Of a DNA stretch of 5,919 bases, positions 1 to 5,830 are shown piece after piece. The position numbers and the translations under genes are program-made. The DNA is from Chitinophagales bacterium (GTDB lineage: Bacteria; Bacteroidota; Bacteroidia; Chitinophagales; UBA2359), in assembly GCA_020629335.1 (NCBI GenBank), contig JAHDDN010000351.1:1-5919 (forward strand), given 5' to 3'. The notes under the pieces were generated by a model. It made no database searches and was not told where the DNA came from. It worked only from the letters and a program-made list of their open reading frames with translations. Position 1 is the stretch's first letter. Every line of letters begins with the position of its first letter.

Positions 1-4
1 CAGT

Positions 5-55
5 GAGCGCAGCGAACGGTCTCTCCTCTCTAAGCGAACGCAGTGAGCGGTCTCT
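5..55. repeat. Pair of degenerate 20-bp GC-rich direct repeats
   Basis: Two copies of a 20-mer lie at 5-24 (GAGCGCAGCGAACGGTCTCT) and 36-55 (GAACGCAGTGAGCGGTCTCT). They differ at three positions and are 31 bp apart start to start. The sequence is far more GC-rich than the methyltransferase gene that ends 9 bp downstream at 64. No coding potential is evident. It is probably a fragment of a dispersed intergenic repeat that continues beyond the left edge. No U-tract terminator for the leftward operon is visible in it. Confidence 0.6.
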
Positions 56-63
56 AATCTATT

Positions 64-1023
64 TCATTTTTTCCGAAAAACAAAAGTAACCGTAGCACTT
101 TTTTTCAAGGCTGCTGCTGGCATATCCAGAGCCGCAAAGAGCGGGAAGGTAGACATAAAAAAGGCTTTTTGAACGCCTAAGTTTAATCGGGAATAATTAG
201 CCGTATAATCTTTATTACCTTTGAGGCTTTCGTAGAGGAGTTCTCTCTTATTAAATAATTTATTCAGGAGGCTTTGCTGGAAACCGAATGGATTGTACTC
301 CATATTATAGTAATTTTCTTCTAAGAGTTGGAAGCCTCTTTCTTGCATGATTTTTTTGAAGGTAGCTGGCTTGAAAAAGATGGTGTGGCGTGGCGGATCT
401 AAGTGCAGCCATTTACCCTTAAATAACTGACTTTGTAGGCTATTGATATTGGGAATGGCGATGATTAAAATGCCTTGCTGATGTAATATTTCTCCAATCG
501 TATCTAATATTTCTTTAGGATTTAGCAGATGTTCGAAAACGTGAAAAAGCGTAATCGCTCCGAAATGATCCTTAGGAAAATCCTCTTTACTTAAAGCTTT
601 TTGTTGAAGATGGATATTGGGGATTCGGGCGGCTCGATTGGCGGCTTTCCCTGGCATCTCTATCCCGTGAATATGATAGTTTCCTTGACGAGCTACATTG
701 GCCAAAAAAAGTCCATTACCACAACCAATATCTAATACATTAGCTGGCTCCTTGACATATTTTTTCACAATGGCGGCTCTGCGTGCACGAAATATATTGA
801 GCACTCGTTCTATCCAGCTATCAAATTTTTCTTCTTCTTGCCCATAATATTCTTCATCATAGGCTTGGGCTAATTGAGCTGCTGTAGGCTGAGGTGATAA
901 ATAAATCGCTTCGCAATCATCACACCCAAGCAGATTAAATGCATGGCCATACATATCCTGTGTATCATAAAGAATTTGATAGTTGGGAGAATGACAATAG
1001 GTGCAATGAGGATGAAGTGGCAT
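64..1023 (-). CDS. Zinc-ribbon class I SAM-dependent methyltransferase
   Basis: This 319-residue protein is predicted to transfer a methyl group from S-adenosylmethionine; the acceptor is unknown. The N terminus carries two CxxC pairs (C7/C10 and C34/C37) that look like a small zinc ribbon. They are followed by the YLSPQP and YDEEYYG stretches common in methyltransferases of polysaccharide and glycan clusters. The Rossmann motif I is VLDIGCGNG (96-104), an acidic residue ending strand 2 is E122 in GIEMP, and FHVFEHL (160-166) is the post-II motif of the Methyltransf_23/UbiG-like group. There is no signal peptide or membrane helix, so it should be cytosolic. The ATG at 1023 lies 9 bp after the stop of the upstream glycosyltransferase gene, so the two are almost certainly co-transcribed. 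That context suggests methylation of a sugar or lipid-linked glycan, which is inference. Family assignment is secure; substrate is not. Confidence 0.9.
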   Translation of the reverse strand: MPLHPHCTYCHSPNYQILYDTQDMYGHAFNLLGCDDCEAIYLSPQPTAAQLAQAYDEEYYGQEEEKFDSWIERVLNIFRARRAAIVKKYVKEPANVLDIGCGNGLFLANVARQGNYHIHGIEMPGKAANRAARIPNIHLQQKALSKEDFPKDHFGAITLFHVFEHLLNPKEILDTIGEILHQQGILIIAIPNINSLQSQLFKGKWLHLDPPRHTIFFKPATFKKIMQERGFQLLEENYYNMEYNPFGFQQSLLNKLFNKRELLYESLKGNKDYTANYSRLNLGVQKAFFMSTFPLFAALDMPAAALKKSATVTFVFRKK

Positions 1024-1032
1024 CGAATTAAA

Positions 1033-1782
1033 TTAATCTTTCTTATTGTACAAGGAAAAATTACCGACACCAATGCGCTGTAAGAAGTGCATCATAGATA
1101 CTTTTAGTACGCCTAAACCGTAAATACTGCTTCGCTTAAAGTTAATGGAAGAAGCTTCTTCAAAGTATTTGGTTGGACAAGTAATTTCTGCTATTTCAAA
1201 ACCGGCATAAAACACTTGGGAAAGCATTTGATTATCAAAGATGAAGTCGTCTGAATTATCATCAAAATTAATGCTGAGTAATACTTCTTTAGAAAAGGCT
1301 CTATAACCAGTGTGATATTCTGATAATTTTTGACCGATGAGTATATTTTGACTCAAGGTTAAAAAGCGATTAGCGATGTATTTGTAGAGAGGCATTCCGC
1401 CTTTTAGTGCGCCCTTACCTAAGATTCGAGAACCTAATACCGCATGGTATAAACCACTTCCAATAATACTCGCCATGGCTGGAATCAACTTAGGCGTATA
1501 CTGATAATCAGGATGAACCATAATCACAATATCAGCCCCTAATTCTAAAGCTTTATTATAACAGCTTTTTTGATTACCTCCATAACCCTTATTTCGGTCA
1601 TGGCGTATGCAATGCTCTATGCCTAATTGTTTGGCAACTTCCATGGTATTATCTGTACTGTAATCATCCACCAATATCACCTCATCCACTATATCGAGTG
1701 GAATCTCTCTATAAGTTGTTTCTAAGGTTGATGCTGCATTATAAGCAGGCATCACTACTACTACTTTTTGACCGTTAATCAT
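1033..1782 (-). CDS. Family 2 glycosyltransferase, DPM1-like (polyprenyl-phosphate sugar synthase type)
   Basis: This 249-residue protein is a GT-A fold inverting glycosyltransferase. The N-terminal nucleotide-binding strand VVVVMPAYN (7-15) is followed by VDDYSTDNT (38-46) and NKGYGGNQKSCYNKA (64-78). The catalytic region MVHPDYQY (88-95) stands where the DXD motif lies and is typical of the DPM/DPG-synthase-like subgroup. GSRILG and the acceptor-side motif EYHTGYRAFS follow. Unlike bacterial ArnC/GtrB proteins it has no C-terminal membrane helices, as in soluble DPM1. The likely reaction is transfer of a hexose from a nucleotide sugar to a polyprenyl phosphate at the cytoplasmic face of the inner membrane. 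Sugar and acceptor are inferred, not shown. The start at 1782 has an AGGAGG run only one base upstream of the ATG (1783-1790), too close for an ideal Shine-Dalgarno. It is the second gene of a leftward set, 137 bp after the TPR gene and 9 bp before the methyltransferase gene. Confidence 0.92.
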   Translation of the reverse strand: MINGQKVVVVMPAYNAASTLETTYREIPLDIVDEVILVDDYSTDNTMEVAKQLGIEHCIRHDRNKGYGGNQKSCYNKALELGADIVIMVHPDYQYTPKLIPAMASIIGSGLYHAVLGSRILGKGALKGGMPLYKYIANRFLTLSQNILIGQKLSEYHTGYRAFSKEVLLSINFDDNSDDFIFDNQMLSQVFYAGFEIAEITCPTKYFEEASSINFKRSSIYGLGVLKVSMMHFLQRIGVGNFSLYNKKD

Positions 1783-1840
1783 TCCTCCTATTCGTTATTT
1801 ATTTCATCACTTTTTTATACGAAAATCCAAACTCGGAAAA

Positions 1841-1866
1841 GGGCGGACACATAGGTCTGTCCCTAC
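1841..1866. repeat. 26-bp hairpin repeat, copy 1
   Basis: The left arm GGGCGGAC (1841-1848), loop ACATAG and right arm GTCTGTCC (1855-1862) are followed by CTAC. Relative to copy 2 the right arm has two C-to-T changes. Read as plus-strand RNA or single-stranded DNA, both still pair as G-U or G-T wobbles. The copy starts exactly 50 bp before copy 2. It resembles REP-like GGGGCGGAC/GTCCGCCCC palindromes dispersed in many bacterial genomes; that comparison is from memory. Confidence 0.75.
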
Positions 1867-1890
1867 AATCGTTATTTATTCGTTGGGAAA

Positions 1891-1916
1891 GGGCGGACAC
1901 ATAGGTCCGCCCCTAC
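1891..1916. repeat. 26-bp hairpin repeat, copy 2 (perfect 8-bp stem)
   Basis: GGGCGGAC (1891-1898), loop ACATAG (1899-1904) and GTCCGCCC (1905-1912) form a perfect 8-bp stem with a 6-nt loop, followed by CTAC. The repeat lies immediately downstream of the leftward TPR gene and is flanked by TTATTTATT on both sides (1872-1880 and 1920-1928). The hairpin may act as an mRNA 3'-end stabiliser or attenuator between the TPR and GT2 genes. It lacks a U-tract and so is not a classical intrinsic terminator. Confidence 0.8.
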
Positions 1917-1919
1917 TCC

Positions 1920-3953
1920 TTATTTATTCAAACCTGGATCCAAGGTGGCGGCTTGATCCATATATCTTTTTCCTTTTTCAGTTTGTCCCATATTGCTATA
2001 AGTGATCCCTACATTAAGCAATATTTTGGGATTATTAGGCTCTAACTCCAATGCCTTCAAACTCATCTCTAATCCCTTTTCTAATTTATTTTGCATTCCA
2101 TAAATGATCCCTAAATCTTGAAAAGCCCCTGCATGATTAGGGTTCTTTTCTAAAGCCATATAGAAATACTCAATGCCTTTATCTAAATCGTTTTTCTTAC
2201 GAGCATAAAGCATCCCCAATTCATCGTAAGGAACATAGCTTTGCGGATTAATTTCTTTTACCACCTTTTCTAAGAATTGGATTGTTTGATCAATTCCTTT
2301 GGGATCTTCTACCATTTCTGCTATCATTGGAATATTTTTCCAAATTCTCGGATGCTCGGGTTTTAATTCCAATACTCGATAGTAGGCATCATAGGTTTTG
2401 CCATAATCTCTCAAGCCATCGTGATAAGCATTGCCTAATAATATCAAAGCATCTTTATTCTGTGGGTAGATTTCTAAAGCGCGATTCAAATAGCCAATCG
2501 CTTTTTTAGATAAATTCGTTTTCTCTACTTTATTTTTGGTAAAGGTCGCCTTATCTAATAATACGCCACCTGCCGAGGTATTTGCTTTACTACTATTAAC
2601 CGAAGTGGCCACATCTGTCGTGAATAAACTATAATTGTCATTCCAAGCAGGTATACGAGCTAAAGTTCTCAATGAAAAACCCACTACAAATATACCAATC
2701 AATGCAGTCGCTAATTTCTGACGCATAGCAACATCCTTGATCATACTTTCTCCTAATCCCTTAAACAAATAAACAAAGCCAATAATTAATCCCAAGGAAG
2801 GAATAAATAAGAATCGCTCATTCATAAAGGAACCGATAGAAAATATCAGATTAGATACAATAGAAAAGGTGATAAAAAAGAAAGCAAAGCCATAAGCGGA
2901 AATGTCTTTCTTAAATATGCCAAACAATATTTTAATCAGCATTAAAGCCACAATAATAACTGACAAAATCACCCAAATATTTGACCATCCAATAATCGCC
3001 ACCTGCTTGGGGTAATAATCATGTGTTAACGGATGTGGAAAGAAAAGCAATTTGAAATACTGCAACCAAGTGTACATAATGGTCGCATACTTCTCCCCCA
3101 CACTGGCCTCCATAAATGGCTCATTCAATAGCTCTGTTACCTCTTTACCTGTCCCTAAAAAGAAACCTAATACTCTATAACGTATGAACAAAAATAATCC
3201 CGTCGCTGCTGCCATTGGCCCCATCACGCCTAAGTGCTGTTTAATATTGGCATTCGTAAAAAAGTACAAGGTCATAGGCACTACCGCTAAGAAAGTAATC
3301 GCCTCTTCTTTCGACATCAAAGCCAGAAAAAAAGTGATCCCAATTAGCGCAATATGCACCATCTTATTAGTATCCAAATAACGGATCGCCCAATAAATGG
3401 TCAATAAAGCCCCCAACAAACCCAACATCTCAATACGTCCCTTGATATTGGCTACCACTTCTGTATGAAGCGGATGGGCTACCCAAAGCGCCGTGATGAC
3501 AAAAGGCATCTTTAACCACCATTTTTTTTCCTCGCTGACTGGCAAAAGCCTCGATAAGAGATAAAATATCAAGCAGCCCGTCAGTGCATATAGTAATACA
3601 TTTATAAAATGACTCAATCCTGGACTCAATCCAAATAACTGATATTCGAGCGCAAAAGTCGCAATACCTAATGGTCTATACCTACCACCTGCTACCAAAT
3701 CTTTCTGCTGACCAAAGAAGCCAACTAAACTTTCAGTAGTAAAAATATCTTTAATACCAGCTAATCCGTTTTTTGTAAACTCATTGCGCTCAATATACAA
3801 GGAGTCATCCAAGGCATATTGAAAGCTACTTGTATAAATATACAAGCCAAAGCCCAAAAGGAATAATACCAAAAGGGGCATTGCATTACTTTTCAAAAAA
3901 GAAGTTGAAGTAGTGGTAGGTTGGTCTGACTTAAGTGGCACTTTTTTACTCAT
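1920..3953 (-). CDS. TMTC-like GT-C membrane protein with C-terminal TPR repeats
   Basis: This 677-residue protein has about 11-12 hydrophobic helices from residue 24 to about 430, then a soluble TPR region (about 483-677, roughly five repeats such as NPNHAGAFQDLGIIYGMQNK and EPNNPKILLNVGITYSNMGQ). The membrane half has hallmarks of TMTC-type glycosyltransferases: a first external loop with ALDD (D49/D50), YRPL (92-95), HFIN (115-118), the conserved HPLHTEVVANIKGRIE (160-175), and FPHPLTHDYY in the DUF1736-like part. Eukaryotic TMTC proteins transfer mannose from dolichyl-phosphate mannose to proteins. By analogy this could be an inner-membrane enzyme using a polyprenyl-phosphate sugar, with the TPRs in the periplasm binding the acceptor. 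The DPM1-like gene downstream fits. Bacterial members are usually annotated only as TPR proteins, so activity is inferred. The ATG at 3953 precedes a short polar N terminus before the first helix, and no strong Shine-Dalgarno is seen. Confidence 0.88.
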   Translation of the reverse strand: MSKKVPLKSDQPTTTSTSFLKSNAMPLLVLFLLGFGLYIYTSSFQYALDDSLYIERNEFTKNGLAGIKDIFTTESLVGFFGQQKDLVAGGRYRPLGIATFALEYQLFGLSPGLSHFINVLLYALTGCLIFYLLSRLLPVSEEKKWWLKMPFVITALWVAHPLHTEVVANIKGRIEMLGLLGALLTIYWAIRYLDTNKMVHIALIGITFFLALMSKEEAITFLAVVPMTLYFFTNANIKQHLGVMGPMAAATGLFLFIRYRVLGFFLGTGKEVTELLNEPFMEASVGEKYATIMYTWLQYFKLLFFPHPLTHDYYPKQVAIIGWSNIWVILSVIIVALMLIKILFGIFKKDISAYGFAFFFITFSIVSNLIFSIGSFMNERFLFIPSLGLIIGFVYLFKGLGESMIKDVAMRQKLATALIGIFVVGFSLRTLARIPAWNDNYSLFTTDVATSVNSSKANTSAGGVLLDKATFTKNKVEKTNLSKKAIGYLNRALEIYPQNKDALILLGNAYHDGLRDYGKTYDAYYRVLELKPEHPRIWKNIPMIAEMVEDPKGIDQTIQFLEKVVKEINPQSYVPYDELGMLYARKKNDLDKGIEYFYMALEKNPNHAGAFQDLGIIYGMQNKLEKGLEMSLKALELEPNNPKILLNVGITYSNMGQTEKGKRYMDQAATLDPGLNK

Positions 3954-4000
3954 AAAATCTCAATCATGGTACAAATGTCTCACAAGATAAGAAATAATTA

Positions 4001-4006
4001 AATTCA
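4001..4006. repeat. Left flank of putative 6-bp target-site duplication (AATTCA)
   Basis: AATTCA directly abuts the first base of the structured repeat at 4007 and recurs exactly after its last base at 4210-4215. The element boundaries were set independently, by where the two copies in the window stop matching, so the coincidence is informative. Confidence 0.65.
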
Positions 4007-4209
4007 TTAGGGGCTTCCCCCTTGCACACAAATTCTGTCGCAAGCGTCCGCTTGTGACAATTTGTGTGCAAGGGGTCGGGCTGTTCGCTATTATGTGGCT
4101 ATGCGCTTCCTACTACGCTAAGGTCTGCTTGTCTCTTTATGGAGCCTGCGCATACCTAAGCTCCATAAGTCAGCACATGGCCGCCACATACCGCTGCCAT
4201 CCCTAAGCC
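4007..4209 (+). repeat. Structured MITE-like element, left copy
   Basis: This 203-bp element begins TTAGGGGCTTCCCC (4007-4020) and ends CCATCCCTAAGCC (4197-4209). The same ends occur on the minus strand at 5903-5916 and 5694-5706. Between them lie a head palindrome (4018-4075) and a body of about 137 bp that matches the other copy at roughly three-quarters of positions by eye. Conserved blocks include GGGTCGGGCTGT, TTATGTGGCTATGCGC, TACGCTAAGGT, CTTGTCT, ACCTAAGCT, CATAAG and CGCCACATACC. Two long-range pairings are kept in both copies: TATGTGGC (4092-4099) with GCCACATA (4183-4190), and GCTAAGGT (4117-4124) with ACCTAAGC (4154-4161, one A-A mismatch). The 6-bp direct repeat AATTCA flanks it exactly. 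No ORF of note lies inside. It could be a non-autonomous transposable element or a structured RNA; it lies 135 bp upstream of galT. Confidence 0.85.
4018..4075. repeat. Head palindrome of left element: 17-bp perfect arms with nested hairpin
   Basis: The arm at 4018-4034 (CCCCTTGCACACAAATT) is a perfect inverted repeat of 4059-4075. Inside it, after a 2-nt bulge, GTCGCAAGC (4037-4045) pairs with GCTTGTGAC (4050-4058) through one G-T wobble around the loop GTCC. The total is about 26 bp of pairing. The sequence is unrelated to the palindrome at the same place in the right copy. No U-tract follows on either strand, so a Rho-independent terminator is unlikely. Confidence 0.9.
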
Positions 4210-4215
4210 AATTCA
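4210..4215. repeat. Right flank of putative 6-bp target-site duplication (AATTCA)
   Basis: This second AATTCA directly follows the conserved end CCTAAGCC of the left structured element. The match is exactly 6 bp and does not extend to a seventh base on either side. Confidence 0.65.
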
Positions 4216-4239
4216 AGGTATCTGGGTAAGTTGGTATCA

Positions 4240-4274
4240 AGTATGTTAGTACGAGTTCTCATCACTAACATACT
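4240..4274. promoter_or_regulatory. 11-bp perfect inverted repeat upstream of galT
   Basis: AGTATGTTAGT (4240-4250) and ACTAACATACT (4264-4274) are perfect inverted repeats separated by 13 bp, 70-104 bp before the galT start. The right arm begins a run of five ACTAA pentamers at 4264, 4272, 4279, 4287 and 4296, spaced 7-9 bp. It could be an operator for galT control or a leader hairpin. No regulator gene is nearby and no recognised promoter boxes were found, so the role is open. Confidence 0.5.
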
Positions 4275-4343
4275 AACTACTAATAGACTAAATTTACTAA
4301 AATAATCCTTACCTTCGATCCTCATATTCAAAATATTATCATT

Positions 4344-5369
4344 ATGACAGAATTTGACCTTAATGAACATACACATAGACGATATAACCCATTAGCAGAT
4401 GAATGGGTATTAGTCTCTCCACACCGATCTAAACGCCCATGGCAAGGCCAAATAGAAGATATACCTGTCTCAGAAAGACCCGCTTATGATCCAAATTGCT
4501 ACTTATGTAAAGGTAATAGTCGTATGGGTGGAAAACAGAATCCTGATTACGAAAACATATTCGTATTTGATAATGATTTTGCGGCCTTACTCATAGATAC
4601 ACCTGCTGGGGAAAATGAAAAAAGCGAAGACTTATTTCGATTCAAAAGTGAAAGAGGAATGTGTCGAGTCATCTGCTTTTCTCCTAATCATAGTTTGACT
4701 TTAGCTCAAATGGAGGTGGATGCAATCGCTAAGGTAATAGAAGAATGGAGTCGCCAATATGTAGAATTAGGCCAACATGAGCGAATTAACTACGTCCAAA
4801 TATTTGAAAATAAAGGCCAAATGATGGGCTGTAGTAACCCACATCCACATGGACAGATTTGGGCAACAGAAAGTATCGCTGATATCCCTGCGAGAGAAAA
4901 CAAAGCGCAGAAGGAATATTTTTATCAAAAAGGAAGTACCCTATTAGGGGATTATTTGAAAGCAGAAAAGGAAAAGCAGGAACGAATTATCTATGAAAAT
5001 GAGACCTTTACGGTTTTAGTACCTTTTTGGGCGGTTTGGCCTTATGAAAGCATGATTTTACCTAATCGTTCAGCTGAAAATATCAGTCAATTGAGTTCGC
5101 AAGAAATTAATGATTATGCTGATGCTATTAAGGTATTGACGACTAAGTATGATCGATTATTCAATGTTTCTTTTCCTTATTCGGCAGGAATACATCAAGC
5201 ACCCACTAATGAAAATGATAGCGACTATTGGCATTTACACCATCACTTTTATCCGCCTTTATTAAGGTCCGCTACGGTGAAAAAATTTATGGTAGGTTAT
5301 GAAATGATGGCTAATCCTCAAAGAGACTTTACCGCAGAATTTAGTGCGCAACAATTGAAAGCGCTATAA
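4344..5369 (+). CDS. galT: Galactose-1-phosphate uridylyltransferase (UDP-glucose--hexose-1-phosphate uridylyltransferase)
   Basis: This 341-residue cytosolic enzyme of the Leloir pathway exchanges UMP between UDP-glucose and galactose-1-phosphate, giving UDP-galactose and glucose-1-phosphate. It is of normal length for the E. coli-type GalT family (HIT superfamily). The active site is GCSNPHPHGQIW (162-173): H169 is the expected nucleophile that becomes uridylylated, and Q171 follows. Metal-site residues C52 and C55 (CYLC), H116 (SPNHSL) and H167 match the structural zinc ligands of the E. coli enzyme. NPLADEWVLVSPHR (15-28) and the C-terminal GIHQAPTN and WHLHHHFYPPLLRS blocks are also typical. 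The start at 4344 gives the expected N terminus; upstream is AT-rich without a clear Shine-Dalgarno. No galK, galE or galM is in the window. Its stop codon directly abuts that of the convergent moaD gene, and the gene pair lies between two inverted copies of a structured repeat. Confidence 0.98.
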   Translation: MTEFDLNEHTHRRYNPLADEWVLVSPHRSKRPWQGQIEDIPVSERPAYDPNCYLCKGNSRMGGKQNPDYENIFVFDNDFAALLIDTPAGENEKSEDLFRFKSERGMCRVICFSPNHSLTLAQMEVDAIAKVIEEWSRQYVELGQHERINYVQIFENKGQMMGCSNPHPHGQIWATESIADIPARENKAQKEYFYQKGSTLLGDYLKAEKEKQERIIYENETFTVLVPFWAVWPYESMILPNRSAENISQLSSQEINDYADAIKVLTTKYDRLFNVSFPYSAGIHQAPTNENDSDYWHLHHHFYPPLLRSATVKKFMVGYEMMANPQRDFTAEFSAQQLKAL

Positions 5370-5615
5370 TTAACCTCCACTTACTGGTGGAATAATCGCC
5401 ACTTCATCTCCATCACTTAATAATTGATGATCCTTACAGTAGGCTTCATTCACCGCAAAGGAGACTTTAGCTAATTCCTTAAGCTCAGGGTGTTTTTCAA
5501 ATAAAGATTGCTTGAAGTCCTCAATAGTCGCATTCGAGGCGATAGACCATTCTATTTGCTGTTGACCTAATATTTCTTTGGCTATTCCGAATGCTAGTAG
5601 ATTTATTTTGATCAT
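5370..5615 (-). CDS. moaD: Molybdopterin synthase small subunit MoaD (ubiquitin-like sulfur carrier)
   Basis: This 81-residue beta-grasp protein carries sulfur as a C-terminal thiocarboxylate and, with MoaE, converts precursor Z (cPMP) to molybdopterin. It begins MIKINLLAFGIAKEILG and ends AIIPPVSGG. The terminal Gly-Gly is the site of adenylation and sulfuration, and PPVSGG is characteristic of MoaD rather than ThiS. I chose the ATG at 5615 because an in-frame ATG at 5684 would add 23 residues (GEVPERRRG and so on) translated from a GC-rich intergenic repeat, whereas 5615 gives the standard family start and length. No other moa or moe gene is in the window, so it may be separated from its pathway or lead into genes outside it. 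Its stop codon touches the galT stop (5367-5369) with no gap. Confidence 0.93.
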   Translation of the reverse strand: MIKINLLAFGIAKEILGQQQIEWSIASNATIEDFKQSLFEKHPELKELAKVSFAVNEAYCKDHQLLSDGDEVAIIPPVSGG

Positions 5616-5633
5616 AAGATTAGATAACTGATT

Positions 5634-5651
5634 AACCAAGAAATTTTGGTT
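5634..5651. promoter_or_regulatory. Short inverted repeat upstream of moaD
   Basis: AACCAA (5634-5639) and TTGGTT (5646-5651) are inverted around GAAATT, 19-36 bp upstream of the chosen moaD start. It may be an operator or chance; the arms are only 6 bp. Confidence 0.25.
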
Positions 5652-5654
5652 TAT

Positions 5655-5690
5655 CCCCCTCCGCCTTTCAGGCACCTCCCCCAAGGGAGG
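5655..5690. repeat. GC-rich double-hairpin repeat next to the right element
   Basis: This C-rich stretch contains GCCT-TTC-AGGC (5663-5673) followed by CCTCCC-CCAA-GGGAGG (5675-5690). Sequences of this look recur between genes in Bacteroidota genomes (from memory). Translated on the minus strand it produces the spurious GEVPERRRG peptide that falsely extends moaD. It ends 3 bp before the right copy of the structured element, so two repeat families are stacked here. Confidence 0.55.
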
Positions 5691-5830
5691 ATAGGCTTAG
5701 GGATGGAAGTGGTATGTGGCGTAATGGGACTGCTTATGAAGCTTAGGTGGACGTAGGCTGGCCTGCAAGGCAGACAAGTACACCTTAGCGTAATAGCAGG
5801 CGCATAGCCACATAAGAACGGACAGCCCGA

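Larger units (their letters stand above)
1783..1919. other. Intergenic gap with tandem hairpin repeats interrupting the glycosylation gene set
   Basis: The 137-bp gap between the TPR gene and the GT2 gene holds two copies of a 26-bp hairpin repeat (listed separately) and three copies of TTATTTATT at 1795-1803, 1872-1880 and 1920-1928. The last of these covers the TPR gene's final AAT AAA TAA codons on the minus strand. The remaining sequence next to the GT2 start is AT-rich and could hold a promoter, but I see no convincing Bacteroidota TAnnTTTG element. Confidence 0.6.

Noticed and set aside
870..1073. 67-codon minus-strand frame overlapping the methyltransferase start
   Set aside because: It overlaps a well-supported gene in another frame and its product resembles no family.
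2282..2509. 75-codon plus-strand frame inside the TPR gene
   Set aside because: It is antisense to the TPR coding region and has no independent support.
3184..3381. 65-codon plus-strand frame inside the TMTC-like gene
   Set aside because: It is antisense to membrane-helix codons and is a typical shadow frame.
4018..4075. Intrinsic terminator for the TPR gene or galT side
   Set aside because: The hairpin is strong, but no U-tract follows on either strand and it lies upstream of both flanking genes, not downstream.
4007..4209. Riboswitch or tRNA/rRNA gene upstream of galT
   Set aside because: An inverted second copy upstream of an unrelated gene, exact flanking direct repeats, and no match to any riboswitch or tRNA pattern I know argue for a dispersed repeat.
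5616..5684. Upstream ATG at 5684 as the moaD start
   Set aside because: The extra 23 residues come from a GC-rich repeat and an AT-rich leader; the ATG at 5615 gives the normal MoaD length and N terminus.
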